Origin: Sphingomonadaceae bacterium
Lineage (GTDB): Bacteria > Pseudomonadota > Alphaproteobacteria > Sphingomonadales > Sphingomonadaceae
Assembly: GCA_027533105.1 (NCBI GenBank)
Contig: JAPZTW010000002.1
Location: 124,001-188,000, forward strand
Direction of reading: 5' to 3'
DNA: 64,000 nucleotides
Shown: piece after piece, positions 42,587-52,164 of the stretch
Layout: each line of letters starts with the position of its first letter
Numbering within the stretch: the stretch's first letter is position 1
Translations under genes and position numbers: made by a program
The notes under the pieces: generated by a model
The model's database searches: none
What the model was told of the DNA's origin: nothing
The model's input: the letters and a program-made list of their open reading frames with translations, nothing else

Positions 42587-43171
42587 ATGGACCATGACGC
42601 AACCGAGCTGTCAGCGGCCGAGATCGCCGCGATCGCCCGCCGGATTGACCGGCCGGTGGTGCTGGTCGGCATGATGGGCACCGGCAAGTCCAGCATCGGC
42701 AAGCGCCTTTCGGCCCTGCTCCACCTGCCCTTCGTCGATGCCGACGAAGCGATCGAGGAAGCCGCGCAGCTGACCATTTCCGAGATCTTCGAGCGCCACG
42801 GCGAGGCCCATTTCCGCGACGGTGAACGCCGGGTGATCGCGCGGCTGATGGATGGCGCCAATCCCGCCGACCGCCGCAAGATCATCGCGACGGGCGGCGG
42901 GGCCTTCGTCAATCCCGAAACCCGCGCGCTGATCCTGGACAAGGCGGTCACGGTCTGGCTCGATGCCGATGTCGATACCCTGGTGGAACGCACCAGCCGC
43001 AAGGATACCCGCCCGCTGCTGCGCCAGGGCGACCCGCGCGAAATCCTGACCCGCCTGCGCGCCGAACGCGCCCCCGCCTATGCCCAGGCACCGATCCATG
43101 TCATGTCGGGGCGCGGGCCCGCCAGCCGCACCGTGACGCGGGTCCTGCAGGAGATCGACAAATGGCTGTGA
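42587..43171 (+). CDS. aroK: Shikimate kinase
   Basis: Phosphorylates shikimate in aromatic amino-acid synthesis. The 194-residue product has Walker A VGMMGTGKSSIGKRL at about 27-41, DADEAIEEAAQLTISEIF (shikimate and Mg site), GEAHFRDGERRVI and ATGGGAFVNPETR, all diagnostic. The N-terminal 20 residues (MDHDATELSAAEIAAIARRI) are a short alphaproteobacterial extension. The ATG at 42587 is chosen because upstream codons lie in the divergent promoter region. It overlaps aroB by 10 bases. Confidence 0.95.
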   Translation: MDHDATELSAAEIAAIARRIDRPVVLVGMMGTGKSSIGKRLSALLHLPFVDADEAIEEAAQLTISEIFERHGEAHFRDGERRVIARLMDGANPADRRKIIATGGGAFVNPETRALILDKAVTVWLDADVDTLVERTSRKDTRPLLRQGDPREILTRLRAERAPAYAQAPIHVMSGRGPASRTVTRVLQEIDKWL

Positions 43172-44268
43172 TCCCGGTCGATATCGCTGGCCGCCCTTAC
43201 GAGGTCCACGTTGGGGCCGGCCTGCTGGCCGAACTGGTCCCGCTCTGCGCCGGGCGGCTGCGCAAGCGCCGTGTGCCGGTGGTGACCGATGCCAATGTCC
43301 ACGCCCGCTGGGGCACGGTGGTGGAAAATGCGCTCCACGCCCACGGGCATGAGGCGGCCTGGCGGATCCTGCCCCCCGGCGAGGTAAGCAAGAGCTGGGA
43401 GCAGCTGGCCGCCACGGTCGACTGGCTGCTGGCCGAAGAGGTGGAGCGCGGCGATCACGTGCTGGCGCTGGGCGGCGGGGTGATTGGCGATCTGACCGGC
43501 TTTGCCGCCTCGATCCTGAAGCGCGGCTGCCACTTCATCCAGATCCCCACCACGCTGCTGGCCCAGGTCGATTCTAGCGTCGGCGGCAAGACCGCGATCA
43601 ACACCCCGGCGGGCAAGAACCTGGTTGGCGCCTTCCACCAGCCCTCGCTGGTCCTGGCCGACCTCGCCGTGCTGGACAGCCTGCCCAGGCGCGAGCTCTT
43701 GGCCGGCTATGCCGAGGTGGTGAAATACGGCCTGCTGGGCGATGCCGATTTCTTCCGCTGGTGCCAGGCCCACGGCGCGGCCATGCTGGCGGGCGATGCG
43801 CGCTCACGCGAATATGCCGTCAGCCACTCGGTCGCCGCCAAGGCCCGGATCGTCAAGGCGGACGAGCGCGAGACGCTGGGCCTGCGCGCCCTCCTCAACC
43901 TTGGCCATACCTTCGGCCATGCGCTCGAAGCCCAGACCGGCTTTTCCGACCGGCTGCTGCATGGCGAAGGCGTGGCCCTCGGCATGGTCCTCGCCGCCCG
44001 CTTCTCCGCCCGCCGCGGCCTGATCCCCGCCGCCAGCGCCGAAGCCATCGCCAGCCACTTCGCCGAAGTCGGCATGGCCAGCGAGATCGCTTCGCTCGGC
44101 CTCGACTGCGATGGCCAGGCCCTCGTCGCCCACATGCTCCACGACAAGAAGATGGACGCCGGCACCCTGCCCTTCATCCTGCTCAAGAGCATTGGCGAGG
44201 CCTTCCTGGCCAAGGACGTCGACCTGGGCGAGGTCGCGGTGTTTCTGGACGGGGAACTGGCGCGGTAA
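43162..44268 (+). CDS. aroB: 3-Dehydroquinate synthase
   Basis: Second shikimate-pathway enzyme, converting DAHP to 3-dehydroquinate using NAD and a divalent metal. The 368-residue product shows GDHVLALGGGVIGDLTGF (NAD glycine motif), QIPTTLLAQVDSSVGGKTAI, and the metal-binding GLRALLNLGHTFGHALE and LLHGEGVALGM. Coupled to aroK by a 10-base overlap, as in many proteobacteria. Confidence 0.97.
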   Translation: MAVIPVDIAGRPYEVHVGAGLLAELVPLCAGRLRKRRVPVVTDANVHARWGTVVENALHAHGHEAAWRILPPGEVSKSWEQLAATVDWLLAEEVERGDHVLALGGGVIGDLTGFAASILKRGCHFIQIPTTLLAQVDSSVGGKTAINTPAGKNLVGAFHQPSLVLADLAVLDSLPRRELLAGYAEVVKYGLLGDADFFRWCQAHGAAMLAGDARSREYAVSHSVAAKARIVKADERETLGLRALLNLGHTFGHALEAQTGFSDRLLHGEGVALGMVLAARFSARRGLIPAASAEAIASHFAEVGMASEIASLGLDCDGQALVAHMLHDKKMDAGTLPFILLKSIGEAFLAKDVDLGEVAVFLDGELAR

Positions 44269-44330
44269 TCGCTTGCGCCTGTGCGCAACCACGCTAACCC
44301 CTTACCTACGAAACCATCCGGGGGGATGCG

Positions 44331-45719
44331 ATGACTGTTGCCGAAGCCACGCCCGAAATCGACCTGACCCACGACAAGTCCTTCCTGGGCCACCCCAAGG
44401 GGCTGGGCTATCTCGCCTTTACCGAGGCGTGGGAGCGGTTCTCGTACTACGGGATGCAGGCGCTGCTGGTCCTTTACATGACCAATGCCCTGCTCAAGCC
44501 CGACCGGGTCGGCAACGTCTGGGGCATCGAGTGGCTGCGCGGGGTCTATGGCGGGATTGATGGCCAGCCCTTCGCCTCGGCGATCTTCGGCACCTATGCG
44601 GCGCTGGTCTATCTGACCCCGATTGCCGGGGGCTGGATCGCCGACCGGCTGCTGGGCACGCGGCGCACCCTGCTGATCGGGGCGCTGGTAATGGCGGCGG
44701 GCCATTTCCTGATGGCCTTCGACGTGACTTTCCTCGCGGCACTGACCTGCCTCGTCATCGGCTCGGGCCTGTTCAAGGGCAATATCGCCAGCCAGGTCGG
44801 CGCGCTTTATGCGGAAGGCGACAACCGCCGCGCCGATGCCTTCCAGATCTTCTATCTGGGGATCAACGCCGGGGTCATCGCCTCGCCGCTGGTGGTGGGC
44901 ACCCTGGGCGAGAAGGTTGGCTGGCACTGGGGCTTTGGCGCGGCCGGGATCGGCATGCTGGTGGCCATCGCGATCTTCATGGCGGGCACCAGGTACCTGC
45001 CGCCCGATCCGGTCCGCCCGGCCAGGGGCGCGGCCAAGGCAGCCCGCTCGCCGATGGAGCGCAAGGACTGGCTGGCAACCGCCGCGCTGGTCTTCCTGAT
45101 CCCGGTCATGGCCCTGGCGATCGTGCCCAACAACCAGATCTTCAACGCCTATCTCGTCTGGGGCGACCAGTCGTTCGACCTCTACTTCGGCGGGGAAAAG
45201 CAGCCGACGACCTGGCTGATCACGCTCGACGCGGTGGTCTCGGTCAGCTTCCTGGCGATCGTCGCGCTGTTCTATCGCTGGTATGGCAAGCGCTGGAACG
45301 AGCCGGACGAGCTGGGCAAGCTGATCATCGGTTCGGCCTTTTCGGTGGCGGGCATGCTGTGCCTGTGGACCGCTGCCAGCACCACCCCGGCGGGCGAGAA
45401 GATCGGCCTGTTCTGGCCGGTGATGTTCCACGTGCTGAACTCGATCGGCTTTGCCCACATGCTGCCGGTCAGCCTGGCGCTGTTCGCCCGACTGGCGCCC
45501 AAGGCGATCAATGCCACGGTGATCGGGCTCTATTACCTGGCCTTCTTTGGCGGCAATTCGATGGTCGGCTATGTTGGCGGCTGGTTCGAGACCATGCCGA
45601 CGACCGACTTCTGGCTGATGCACGCCGGGTTCGCCGCCGTGGCGGGCGTGGTCTTCGTCCTGTTCAAGCTGTTCCTGGCCAAGCGCCTGATGGGCGAGGC
45701 GCCGACGTCCCGGGCCTGA
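44331..45719 (+). CDS. Proton-dependent oligopeptide transporter (POT/PTR2 family)
   Basis: A 462-residue inner-membrane symporter taking up di- or tripeptides. The family motif is clear at the start of helix 1: FTEAWERFSYYGMQALLVLY (ExxERFxYY with E at the first position). GLFKGNIASQVGALYAEGDN is the PTR2 signature. About 12-14 helices are visible, with a cytoplasmic linker around residues 230-245. The last codons (ACG TCC CGG GCC TGA) come from a palindromic repeat, so the natural C-terminus has been rewritten by it. Confidence 0.92.
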   Translation: MTVAEATPEIDLTHDKSFLGHPKGLGYLAFTEAWERFSYYGMQALLVLYMTNALLKPDRVGNVWGIEWLRGVYGGIDGQPFASAIFGTYAALVYLTPIAGGWIADRLLGTRRTLLIGALVMAAGHFLMAFDVTFLAALTCLVIGSGLFKGNIASQVGALYAEGDNRRADAFQIFYLGINAGVIASPLVVGTLGEKVGWHWGFGAAGIGMLVAIAIFMAGTRYLPPDPVRPARGAAKAARSPMERKDWLATAALVFLIPVMALAIVPNNQIFNAYLVWGDQSFDLYFGGEKQPTTWLITLDAVVSVSFLAIVALFYRWYGKRWNEPDELGKLIIGSAFSVAGMLCLWTAASTTPAGEKIGLFWPVMFHVLNSIGFAHMLPVSLALFARLAPKAINATVIGLYYLAFFGGNSMVGYVGGWFETMPTTDFWLMHAGFAAVAGVVFVLFKLFLAKRLMGEAPTSRA

Positions 45720-45773
45720 CCCGGGACCGGTGGCGAGGACCAGCCAGCGATCCCGGCCTGCGCCGGGATGACG
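45706..45773. repeat. Palindromic intergenic repeat (REP/BIME-like), copy 3
   Basis: It runs from CGTCCCGGGCCTGACCCGGG to CCCGGCCTGCGCCGGGATGACG. The stop codon of the plus-strand transporter (45717-45719) lies inside its left palindrome. It ends two bases before the stop of the convergent thioesterase gene, a typical place for a REP element. Confidence 0.88.
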
Positions 45774-45775
45774 GA

Positions 45776-46552
45776 TCAGCCGAACAGCGCGATCGACTGC
45801 ATCCCGGCGGCGACCGCCTCGCCATCGGCGTTCCAGATGCCCATGTCCTGGCTGGAGCAGCCGTGCTCGGCATAGTTGCCGGCTGCGCGCAGCAGCCACC
45901 AGCCATCGCGGCTGACCGGAGCGGGGGTCAGCAGGTTGACGATCCAGGTCATCGAGCTGACCGCCGTTGCCTTGCCCAGCAGCGGCATGACGCCGGGCGG
46001 CAGGGCATCGGCGCAAAGCAGCAGCTCGACCATCGGATCGAGCCCGGCATTGTCCTTGAGCCGAACCCACCAGACCAGTTCGGGCTGCTTGTCCTCGCTG
46101 CGCGGCATGGCAAAGCGCCGCTCGAAATTGCGGGTAAAGCCGGGGCCAAGGTGTTCGGCCAGCACCACCGCTTCGTCCACCGGGATCAGCCCGGCCGGGG
46201 GCGGTGCATCGTGGAGGTGCAGGCTGCTCTCCACCGGCCCCATGAACACGAAGGTCGCGGTCAGGCCAACGCCGGCCTCGCCGGTCACTTCGGCGCTGAC
46301 CCAGGTGGCATTGCGACCGCGCCGCAGCACGCGGGTGACCACCTCCACCTCGCCCGCCAGCGGGCCGACAAAGTTGACCGTGGCCGAGCGCAGCGGGGGC
46401 AGGTCGTCCGCCACCTTGCGCGCCGCTTCCAGCGCAAGGGCCGAAGACAGCCCGCCGTATGAGGTGCGGCCCTGCATCCACTCCTCGGGGATCGTGGCGA
46501 CGAGACCGGTTGCGGTCGGGCGGGCAGCGGCTAGGATCGAAGGCAGGCTCAT
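45776..46552 (-). CDS. Acyl-CoA thioesterase-like protein (double hot-dog)
   Basis: A 258-residue protein with the TesB-like double hot-dog pattern: QGRTSYGGLSSALALEAARK (first helix with YGG), SATVNFVGPLAGEVEVVTRV, then a second half with MTWIVNLLTPAPVSRDGWWL and the C-terminal CSSQDMGIWNADGEAVAAGMQ (QD motif used by acyl-CoA thioesterases). Such proteins hydrolyse acyl-CoAs; substrate unknown. The ATG at 46552 (MSLPSILAAARP) is chosen, with GGAAAG upstream. It is divergent from the cyclase gene with a 48-base gap. Confidence 0.85.
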   Translation of the reverse strand: MSLPSILAAARPTATGLVATIPEEWMQGRTSYGGLSSALALEAARKVADDLPPLRSATVNFVGPLAGEVEVVTRVLRRGRNATWVSAEVTGEAGVGLTATFVFMGPVESSLHLHDAPPPAGLIPVDEAVVLAEHLGPGFTRNFERRFAMPRSEDKQPELVWWVRLKDNAGLDPMVELLLCADALPPGVMPLLGKATAVSSMTWIVNLLTPAPVSRDGWWLLRAAGNYAEHGCSSQDMGIWNADGEAVAAGMQSIALFG

Positions 46553-46562
46553 GGGCTTTCCT

Positions 46563-46578
46563 TTGACGTAAACGGAAA
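46563..46578. promoter_or_regulatory. Possible MerR-type (LiuR-like) operator
   Basis: TTGACGTAAACGGAAA lies in the 48-base gap between the divergent thioesterase and cyclase genes. It resembles the ACGTAAACGT-type palindrome of LiuR-class regulators of acyl-CoA breakdown, with two mismatches on one side. TTGACG may also serve as a -35. Confidence 0.25.
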
Positions 46579-46600
46579 CCCCGTCAAGGCAGGTGGCGAA

Positions 46601-47365
46601 ATGCAATTCATCGACCTCTCGATCCCGATCACCAACCACGTCGTGTCCGACCCGCCGGTGATGCGGCCGCAGATCCACTACACGACGCATGAGACCAGCT
46701 GGGAACAGATCGCCATGTTCTTTCCCGGCCTCGAGAAGGACGACCTGCCCGATGGTGAAGGCTGGGCGGTGGAAACGCTGACCCTTTCCACGCACAACGG
46801 CACCCACATGGACGCGCCGTGGCATTACCATTCGACCACCGACAGCGGTGCCCGCAAGGCCCCCAGCATCGATGAGGCTCCGCTCGACCGGTTCTTCCGC
46901 CCCGGCGTGAAGCTGGATTTCAGCCACCTGCCCCACGGCACCGTGGTCAGCGCCGCGCAGGTTGAGGCGGAGCTGGAGCGGATCGGCTACGCGCTCCAAC
47001 CGCTCGATATCGTGCTGGTTCAGTCCGGCGCGGTCTATGGGACGGAGAACTTCACCGATCAGGGCGTGGGCCTTGGCGCGGAAGCCACGCTCTACCTCAC
47101 CGAGCGCGGGGTCGAGGTGGTCGGCACCGATGCCTGGTCGTGGGACGCGCCGTTCAGCCACACCGCGCGCCGCTGGGCGGAAAAGCGCGACCCGGCGATC
47201 ATCTGGGAAGGCCACAAGGCCGGCCGCATCCGCCCCTATTGGCAGATCGAAAAGCTGACCAACCTTGCCGCCCTGCCGCCCTTCGGCTTCACACTCAGCT
47301 GCTTCCCGGTGAAGATCGAAGGGGCCAGCGCGGGGTGGATCCGGGCGGTGGCGATGGTGGGTTAG
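46601..47365 (+). CDS. Cyclase/hydrolase family protein (KynB-like metal-dependent)
   Basis: A 254-residue protein of the PF04199-type cyclase family. The metal-binding motif HNGTHMDAPWHYHS fits HxGTHxDxPxH, and VVGTDAWSWDAPF matches the second conserved block. KynB hydrolyses N-formylkynurenine, but many relatives act on other cyclic amides or esters, and no other tryptophan-degradation gene is nearby, so I do not assign kynB. It converges on pccA with a one-base gap between the genes. Confidence 0.82.
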   Translation: MQFIDLSIPITNHVVSDPPVMRPQIHYTTHETSWEQIAMFFPGLEKDDLPDGEGWAVETLTLSTHNGTHMDAPWHYHSTTDSGARKAPSIDEAPLDRFFRPGVKLDFSHLPHGTVVSAAQVEAELERIGYALQPLDIVLVQSGAVYGTENFTDQGVGLGAEATLYLTERGVEVVGTDAWSWDAPFSHTARRWAEKRDPAIIWEGHKAGRIRPYWQIEKLTNLAALPPFGFTLSCFPVKIEGASAGWIRAVAMVG

Positions 47366-47366
47366 C

Positions 47367-49403
47367 CTACTCCAGCTCCAGAATCACCGCATCGACGGCC
47401 AGGCTATCGCCAGCCTTGGCGTTGACCTTCTTCACCGTGGCGCTCTTTTCGGCGCGGAGGATGTTTTCCATCTTCATCGCCTCGACCACTGCGAGCGGCT
47501 GGCCGGCCTCGACCTTGTCACCCTCGCCCACGTGCAGCGCCACGAGCAGCCCGGGCATCGGGCAGATCAGGAACTTGGAGAGGTCTGGCGGAACCTTCTC
47601 GATCATGTGCCGGGTCAGCGGCGCGATCCGGGCGGGCAGGATCTGGACGTTGTGGATCGCCCCGCGCGTGGTCATCTTCAGGCCCATGCGGGTCGGTTCG
47701 ATCTTCACACCATAAACCGACAACCCTGAGCCTGCCGAATGGGCGATCTCGGCCTCCACCAGCCGGTCGCCCGGGGTATATTCCATGGCAAGGTCCACCA
47801 CCGCGCCGTTGACGGTGATTTCCTCGTCGAGGCTTACGGCAAAGTCCTCGCCGCCGATCCGCACCACCCAGTCATAGGGCGGCTCAAGCGCGCCATCGAG
47901 CTGGCCGTCGATCTGGCGCGCGCGGTCGGCGCGGGCCGTGGCGATGAACCCGGCAATCGCGGCCAGGTGCTGCGCGGTTTCGGGCGAGGTCGCCGCGCCG
48001 GTGAAGCCGTCGGGATATTCCTCGGCGATAAAGCCAGTGGTCAGCTCGCCCGAGCGGAAGCGCGGGTGCTGCATGATCGCCGAGACGAAATCGACGTTAT
48101 GGCCCAGCCCCTCGATCTCGAAGCGATCAAGCGCGGCGATCTGCAGGTCGGCCGCCTCGTCGCGGGTCTGGCCCCAGGTGATCAGCTTGGCGATCATCGG
48201 GTCATAGAACATCGAGACTTCGCCGCCTTCATAGACGCCGTCATCGACGCGCACGCCATTGAGGCCGCGGCGGCCATTGGCCTCGCCATCGTCCTCCCAG
48301 CCCGGCACCGGCGGCTGGTAACGCACCAGGCGGCCGGTCGAGGGCAGGAAGCCGCGATAGGGATCTTCGGCATAGACGCGGTTCTCGATCGCCCAGCCGT
48401 CGATCTTGATGTCATCCTGGGTGAAGGCCAGCTTTTCGCCAGCGGCGACGCGGATCATCTGCTCGACCAGGTCGATCCCGGTGATGCACTCGGTAACCGG
48501 GTGCTCCACCTGCAGGCGGGTGTTCATTTCGAGGAAATAGAAGCTCTCCCCGCTCGGGTCCGCGCCCGAAACGATAAGCTCGACCGTACCGGCGCTGTAA
48601 TAGCCCACCGCCCGCGCCAGGGCGACGCACTGCTCGCCCATCGCTTTCCGCATCTTGGGCGTGACGAAGGGCGAAGGCGCTTCCTCAACCACCTTCTGGT
48701 GGCGGCGCTGGATGCTGCATTCGCGTTCGTTGAGGTAAAGGATGTTGCCGTGCTGGTCGCCCAGGATCTGGATTTCGATGTGGCGCGGGTTGAGGATGAA
48801 CTTCTCGATGAACACCCGGTCATCGCCGAAGGAGTTCAGGCCTTCGCGCTTCACCGCCTCGAAGCCTTCGCGCACGTCCTTTTCGTCATAGGCGAGGCGC
48901 ATGCCCTTGCCGCCGCCACCGGCGCTGGCCTTCATCATCACCGGATAGCCGATCTCGTTCGAGATCCGCACCGCGTGCTCGGTATCCTCGATCTCACCCA
49001 CGAAGCCGGGGACAACATTGACCCCCGCTTCCTTGGCCAGCTTCTTGGACTCGATCTTGTCCCCCATCGCCGCAATCGCGCCCACCGGCGGGCCGATAAA
49101 GGCAATACCCTCGGCCTTGAGCTGTTCGGCAAAGCTGGTCCGCTCGGACAGGAAGCCATAGCCCGGATGAACCGCCTCGGCCCCGGTCGCCTTGCAGGCC
49201 GCGATGATCTTGTCCGCGATCAGGTAGCTTTGCGCGGCGGGTGACGGGCCGATGTGGACGGCCTCGTCCGCCATCTGCACAAACGGCGCGCGGGCATCGG
49301 CATCGGAATAGACCGCGACGGTCTGGATACCCATCCGGCGGGCAGTCTTGATCACCCGGCAAGCGATTTCGCCACGGTTGGCGATGAGGATTTTCTTGAA
49401 CAT
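47367..49403 (-). CDS. pccA: Propionyl-CoA carboxylase alpha subunit (biotin carboxylase + BCCP)
   Basis: Carboxylates its own biotin and passes the group to PccB to form methylmalonyl-CoA. The 678-residue product starts MFKKILIANRGEIACRVIKT. The ATP-grasp carboxylase has KASAGGGGKGMRLAYDE and EMNTRLQVEHPVTE, and the biotinyl domain ends EAMKMENILRAEKSATVKKV with the target Lys. A stretch around residues 554-560 (HSAGSGL) is encoded by a dispersed repeat (47724-47742) and looks like an in-frame insertion. The ATG at 49403 is the family start. It is the last gene of the cluster, 11 bases after the mutase. Confidence 0.93.
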   Translation of the reverse strand: MFKKILIANRGEIACRVIKTARRMGIQTVAVYSDADARAPFVQMADEAVHIGPSPAAQSYLIADKIIAACKATGAEAVHPGYGFLSERTSFAEQLKAEGIAFIGPPVGAIAAMGDKIESKKLAKEAGVNVVPGFVGEIEDTEHAVRISNEIGYPVMMKASAGGGGKGMRLAYDEKDVREGFEAVKREGLNSFGDDRVFIEKFILNPRHIEIQILGDQHGNILYLNERECSIQRRHQKVVEEAPSPFVTPKMRKAMGEQCVALARAVGYYSAGTVELIVSGADPSGESFYFLEMNTRLQVEHPVTECITGIDLVEQMIRVAAGEKLAFTQDDIKIDGWAIENRVYAEDPYRGFLPSTGRLVRYQPPVPGWEDDGEANGRRGLNGVRVDDGVYEGGEVSMFYDPMIAKLITWGQTRDEAADLQIAALDRFEIEGLGHNVDFVSAIMQHPRFRSGELTTGFIAEEYPDGFTGAATSPETAQHLAAIAGFIATARADRARQIDGQLDGALEPPYDWVVRIGGEDFAVSLDEEITVNGAVVDLAMEYTPGDRLVEAEIAHSAGSGLSVYGVKIEPTRMGLKMTTRGAIHNVQILPARIAPLTRHMIEKVPPDLSKFLICPMPGLLVALHVGEGDKVEAGQPLAVVEAMKMENILRAEKSATVKKVNAKAGDSLAVDAVILELE
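47724..47742. repeat. Dispersed repeat fragment inside pccA
   Basis: CCCTGAGCCTGCCGAATGG matches the repeat between frr and uppS (5695-5711) over 15 continuous bases. Here it is read in frame as coding sequence in the linker region between the carboxylase and biotinyl domains of PccA. Confidence 0.6.
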
Positions 49404-49414
49404 CGTCTTGTTTC

Positions 49415-51541
49415 CTATGCCTCGAGTGGCGGCATGTTGTGGCCCAGCAGGCGGAGCATATCCGCCGCGCATTCGACCACGTTCGAACCCGGCCCATAGA
49501 TCCCCTGGACCCCGGCTTCGCGCAGGAAGTCATAGTCCTGCGGCGGGATCACGCCGCCGGCGATCACCTTGATGTCGGGGCGGCCGGCGTCGCGGAGCAG
49601 GCCGATCAGTTGCGGGATCAGCGTCTTGTGCCCGGCGGCGAGCGAGGAGGCGCCGACCGCATCGACACCCTTATCCAGCGCCAGCGCGACGGTTTCTTCC
49701 GGCGTCTGGAACAGCGGGCCGCTGGTCACGTCAAAGCCCATGTCGGTAAAGGCGCTGGCGATCACGTTGGCGCCGCGATCGTGGCCGTCCTGGCCCATCT
49801 TGGCGACGAGCAGCCGCGGCTTGCGGCCCAAGCGGCGGGTGACCGCCTCGACGCCTTCGATCACCTGGTTGTAGCGCGCGTCCTCGGCATAGGCCGGGCC
49901 ATAGACCCCGGTTACCGGCACCGGCTGGGTGCCATAGCGGCCGAACACGCTTTCCATCGCGTCCGAGATTTCGCCGAGCGTTGCGCGGTGGCGGGCGGCC
50001 TCGACGGCGAGCGCGAGGAGGTTGTCCCCGCCCTTGGCCCCGGCGGCCAGCGCGGCCAGCGCGGCCTGGCACTTGGCTTCGTCCCGCGCGGCCTTGACCG
50101 CCTTGATCCGGGCGATCTGGGCATCGCGCACGGCGTGGTTGTCCACCTCAAGCGTGTCGAGCTGGTCTTCCTGCGCCAGCTTGTACTTGTTGACGCCGAC
50201 GATCACGTCCTCGCCCCGGTCGATCCGCGCCTGCTTCGCGGCGGCGGCCTGTTCAATCCGCTGCTTGGGCATGCCCGAGGCGACCGCCTTGGTCATGCCG
50301 CCGAGCCGATCGACTTCCTCGATCATGGCCCAGGCCTGGTCAACCAGCTCCGCCGTCAGCGCCTCGACATAGTAGGAGCCGCCGAGCGGATCGACCACCC
50401 TGGTGATCCCGCTTTCCTCGGCCAGCACGATCTGGGTGTTGCGCGCGATCCGGGCCGAAAAGTCGGTCGGCAGGGCAATGGCTTCATCCAGCGCGTTGGT
50501 GTGCAGGCTCTGCGTGCCACCCAGCACTGCCGCCATCGCCTCGACCGTGGTGCGGATGACGTTGTTGTAGGGGTCCTGCTCTTGCAAGGATACGCCCGAA
50601 GTCTGGCAGTGTGTGCGCAGCATCTTGCTGCGTTCGTCCTTGGCCCCCAGCCCATCCATCACCCGGTGCCACAGCGTGCGTGCGGCGCGCAGCTTGGCCA
50701 CTTCCATGAAGAAGTTCATGCCGATGCCGAAGAAGAAGCTCAGGCGCCCGGCAAACTTGTCGATGTCCAGCCCGGCGGCCATGGCTCGCTGGACGTATTC
50801 CTTGCCGTCGGCGATGGTGAAGGCCAGTTCCTGCACCGCCGTCGCCCCGGCCTCGTGCATGTGATAGCCCGAGATCGAGATCGAGTTGAACTTGGGCATT
50901 TCCGCCGAGGTATAGGCGATGATGTCCGAGACGATCCGCATGCTCGGCTCGGGCGGATAGATATAGGTGTTGCGGACCATGAACTCCTTGAGGATGTCGT
51001 TCTGGATGGTCCCGTCGAGCAGGTTGCGGGCAACCCCCTGCTCTTCCCCGGCGACGATGAAGAAGGCCAGCACCGGGATCACCGCGCCGTTCATGGTCAT
51101 CGAAACCGACATCTGATCGAGCGGGATTCCGTCAAACAGGATCTTCATGTCCTCGACCGTGTCGATCGCCACGCCCGCCTTGCCGACATCGCCGACCACG
51201 CGCGGGTGATCGCTGTCATAGCCGCGGTGGGTGGCAAGGTCGAAGGCCACCGACAGGCCCTTCTGCCCCGCCGCCAGATTGCGGCGATAGAAGGCGTTCG
51301 ATTCCTCGGCGGTCGAGAACCCGGCATATTGCCGGATCGTCCAGGGGCGGCCGGCATACATGGAGGCGCGCACGCCGCGCGTGAACGGGGCGAAGCCCGG
51401 CAGGCCGGGATCGGCGGTTACGTCCTCACCCGTGTAAAGCGGCTTGATCGGGAACCCTTCCGGCGTCTGCCAGGTAAGGTCCTTCCCCTTCACTTCCTTG
51501 GCCGCGGCGGCCTGCCAGTCGGTAACGGTCGGTTTGCTCAT
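49415..51541 (-). CDS. scpA: Methylmalonyl-CoA mutase, large (catalytic) subunit
   Basis: B12-dependent isomerase converting methylmalonyl-CoA to succinyl-CoA. The 708-residue product has the substrate barrel ([37 protein letters not shown]) and the C-terminal cobalamin-binding domain with [18 protein letters not shown] and the downstream [13 protein letters not shown]. It is a single-chain type; no small subunit gene is beside it. The ATG at 51541 is preferred; a GTG two codons earlier (51547) is possible. It lies 11 bases after the GST gene. Confidence 0.95.
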   Translation of the reverse strand: MSKPTVTDWQAAAAKEVKGKDLTWQTPEGFPIKPLYTGEDVTADPGLPGFAPFTRGVRASMYAGRPWTIRQYAGFSTAEESNAFYRRNLAAGQKGLSVAFDLATHRGYDSDHPRVVGDVGKAGVAIDTVEDMKILFDGIPLDQMSVSMTMNGAVIPVLAFFIVAGEEQGVARNLLDGTIQNDILKEFMVRNTYIYPPEPSMRIVSDIIAYTSAEMPKFNSISISGYHMHEAGATAVQELAFTIADGKEYVQRAMAAGLDIDKFAGRLSFFFGIGMNFFMEVAKLRAARTLWHRVMDGLGAKDERSKMLRTHCQTSGVSLQEQDPYNNVIRTTVEAMAAVLGGTQSLHTNALDEAIALPTDFSARIARNTQIVLAEESGITRVVDPLGGSYYVEALTAELVDQAWAMIEEVDRLGGMTKAVASGMPKQRIEQAAAAKQARIDRGEDVIVGVNKYKLAQEDQLDTLEVDNHAVRDAQIARIKAVKAARDEAKCQAALAALAAGAKGGDNLLALAVEAARHRATLGEISDAMESVFGRYGTQPVPVTGVYGPAYAEDARYNQVIEGVEAVTRRLGRKPRLLVAKMGQDGHDRGANVIASAFTDMGFDVTSGPLFQTPEETVALALDKGVDAVGASSLAAGHKTLIPQLIGLLRDAGRPDIKVIAGGVIPPQDYDFLREAGVQGIYGPGSNVVECAADMLRLLGHNMPPLEA

Positions 51542-51552
51542 ATTCACACCAT

Positions 51553-52164
51553 TCAGGCCGCAGCGCTGGGCCGGGCGGATACGCGCGCGTGCCAGGCGCG
51601 CAGGGAGGTCAGATCCTCGGGGATCGGCATGCCGACAAAGCCCGCGAAGTCGACCGTGGTCAGCAGCAGGATATCGGCATTGGTAAAGTGATCGGCGGCC
51701 AGGAACTCGCGGCCCGCCAGCGCCTCGTCGAAAAAGCGCATGGCTTCATCCACACGCGGGCGGTTCGCCTCGCCCCATTCGGCATTGCGCCCGGGCAGGC
51801 GCGCGGTGAAGGGATGGGTGTGGACCCAGACCGCGCCGATCGGCGGCATCAGGATCATCTCGACCCGGCGGCTCCACATCTCGACCAGCGCCTGCTCCCT
51901 GGCATCGCGGCCGAATAGCGGCGGCTCGGGCTGCAGCCCTTCCAGATAGCGGCAGATCGCCACGCTTTCGGCGATCACCGTGCCATCGTCGAGCTGAAGC
52001 GCCGGGGTCTGCCCGCGCGGGTTGAGCGCGCGAAACTCTTCCGACTTGTGCTCACCCGCCGGGATCGAGAGATCGCGCGTGGGCAGCGCGATCCCCTTTT
52101 CCGCCGCGAAGATGCGGACCCGGCGCGGGTTGGGCGCCGGGTTCGGGCTGTTGAAGAACAGCAT
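51553..52164 (-). CDS. Glutathione S-transferase family protein
   Basis: A 203-residue GST: thioredoxin-like N-terminal domain ([20 protein letters not shown]) with the glutathione-binding [20 protein letters not shown] (the cis-Pro and ES motif) at about 50-69, and a helical C-terminal domain. No signal peptide. The start overlaps the enoyl-CoA hydratase stop by one base (TGATG). GSTs are not part of the known methylmalonyl-CoA route, so its place in this cluster is unexplained; a detoxifying or isomerase role on acyl-CoA-derived substrates is possible. Confidence 0.88.
   Translation of the reverse strand: MLFFNSPNPAPNPRRVRIFAAEKGIALPTRDLSIPAGEHKSEEFRALNPRGQTPALQLDDGTVIAESVAICRYLEGLQPEPPLFGRDAREQALVEMWSRRVEMILMPPIGAVWVHTHPFTARLPGRNAEWGEANRPRVDEAMRFFDEALAGREFLAADHFTNADILLLTTVDFAGFVGMPIPEDLTSLRAWHARVSARPSAAA

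Noticed and set aside
43707..46481. Minus-strand open frame of over 900 codons spanning aroB, the POT gene and the thioesterase
   Set aside because: It covers two confident plus-strand genes and is out of frame with the real thioesterase; no motif is visible.
49439..51691. Long plus-strand open frame (about 750 codons) opposite methylmalonyl-CoA mutase
   Set aside because: It is the antisense of a high-GC gene; composition is His/Arg/Gly-rich with no recognisable domain, and the minus strand matches the mutase throughout.
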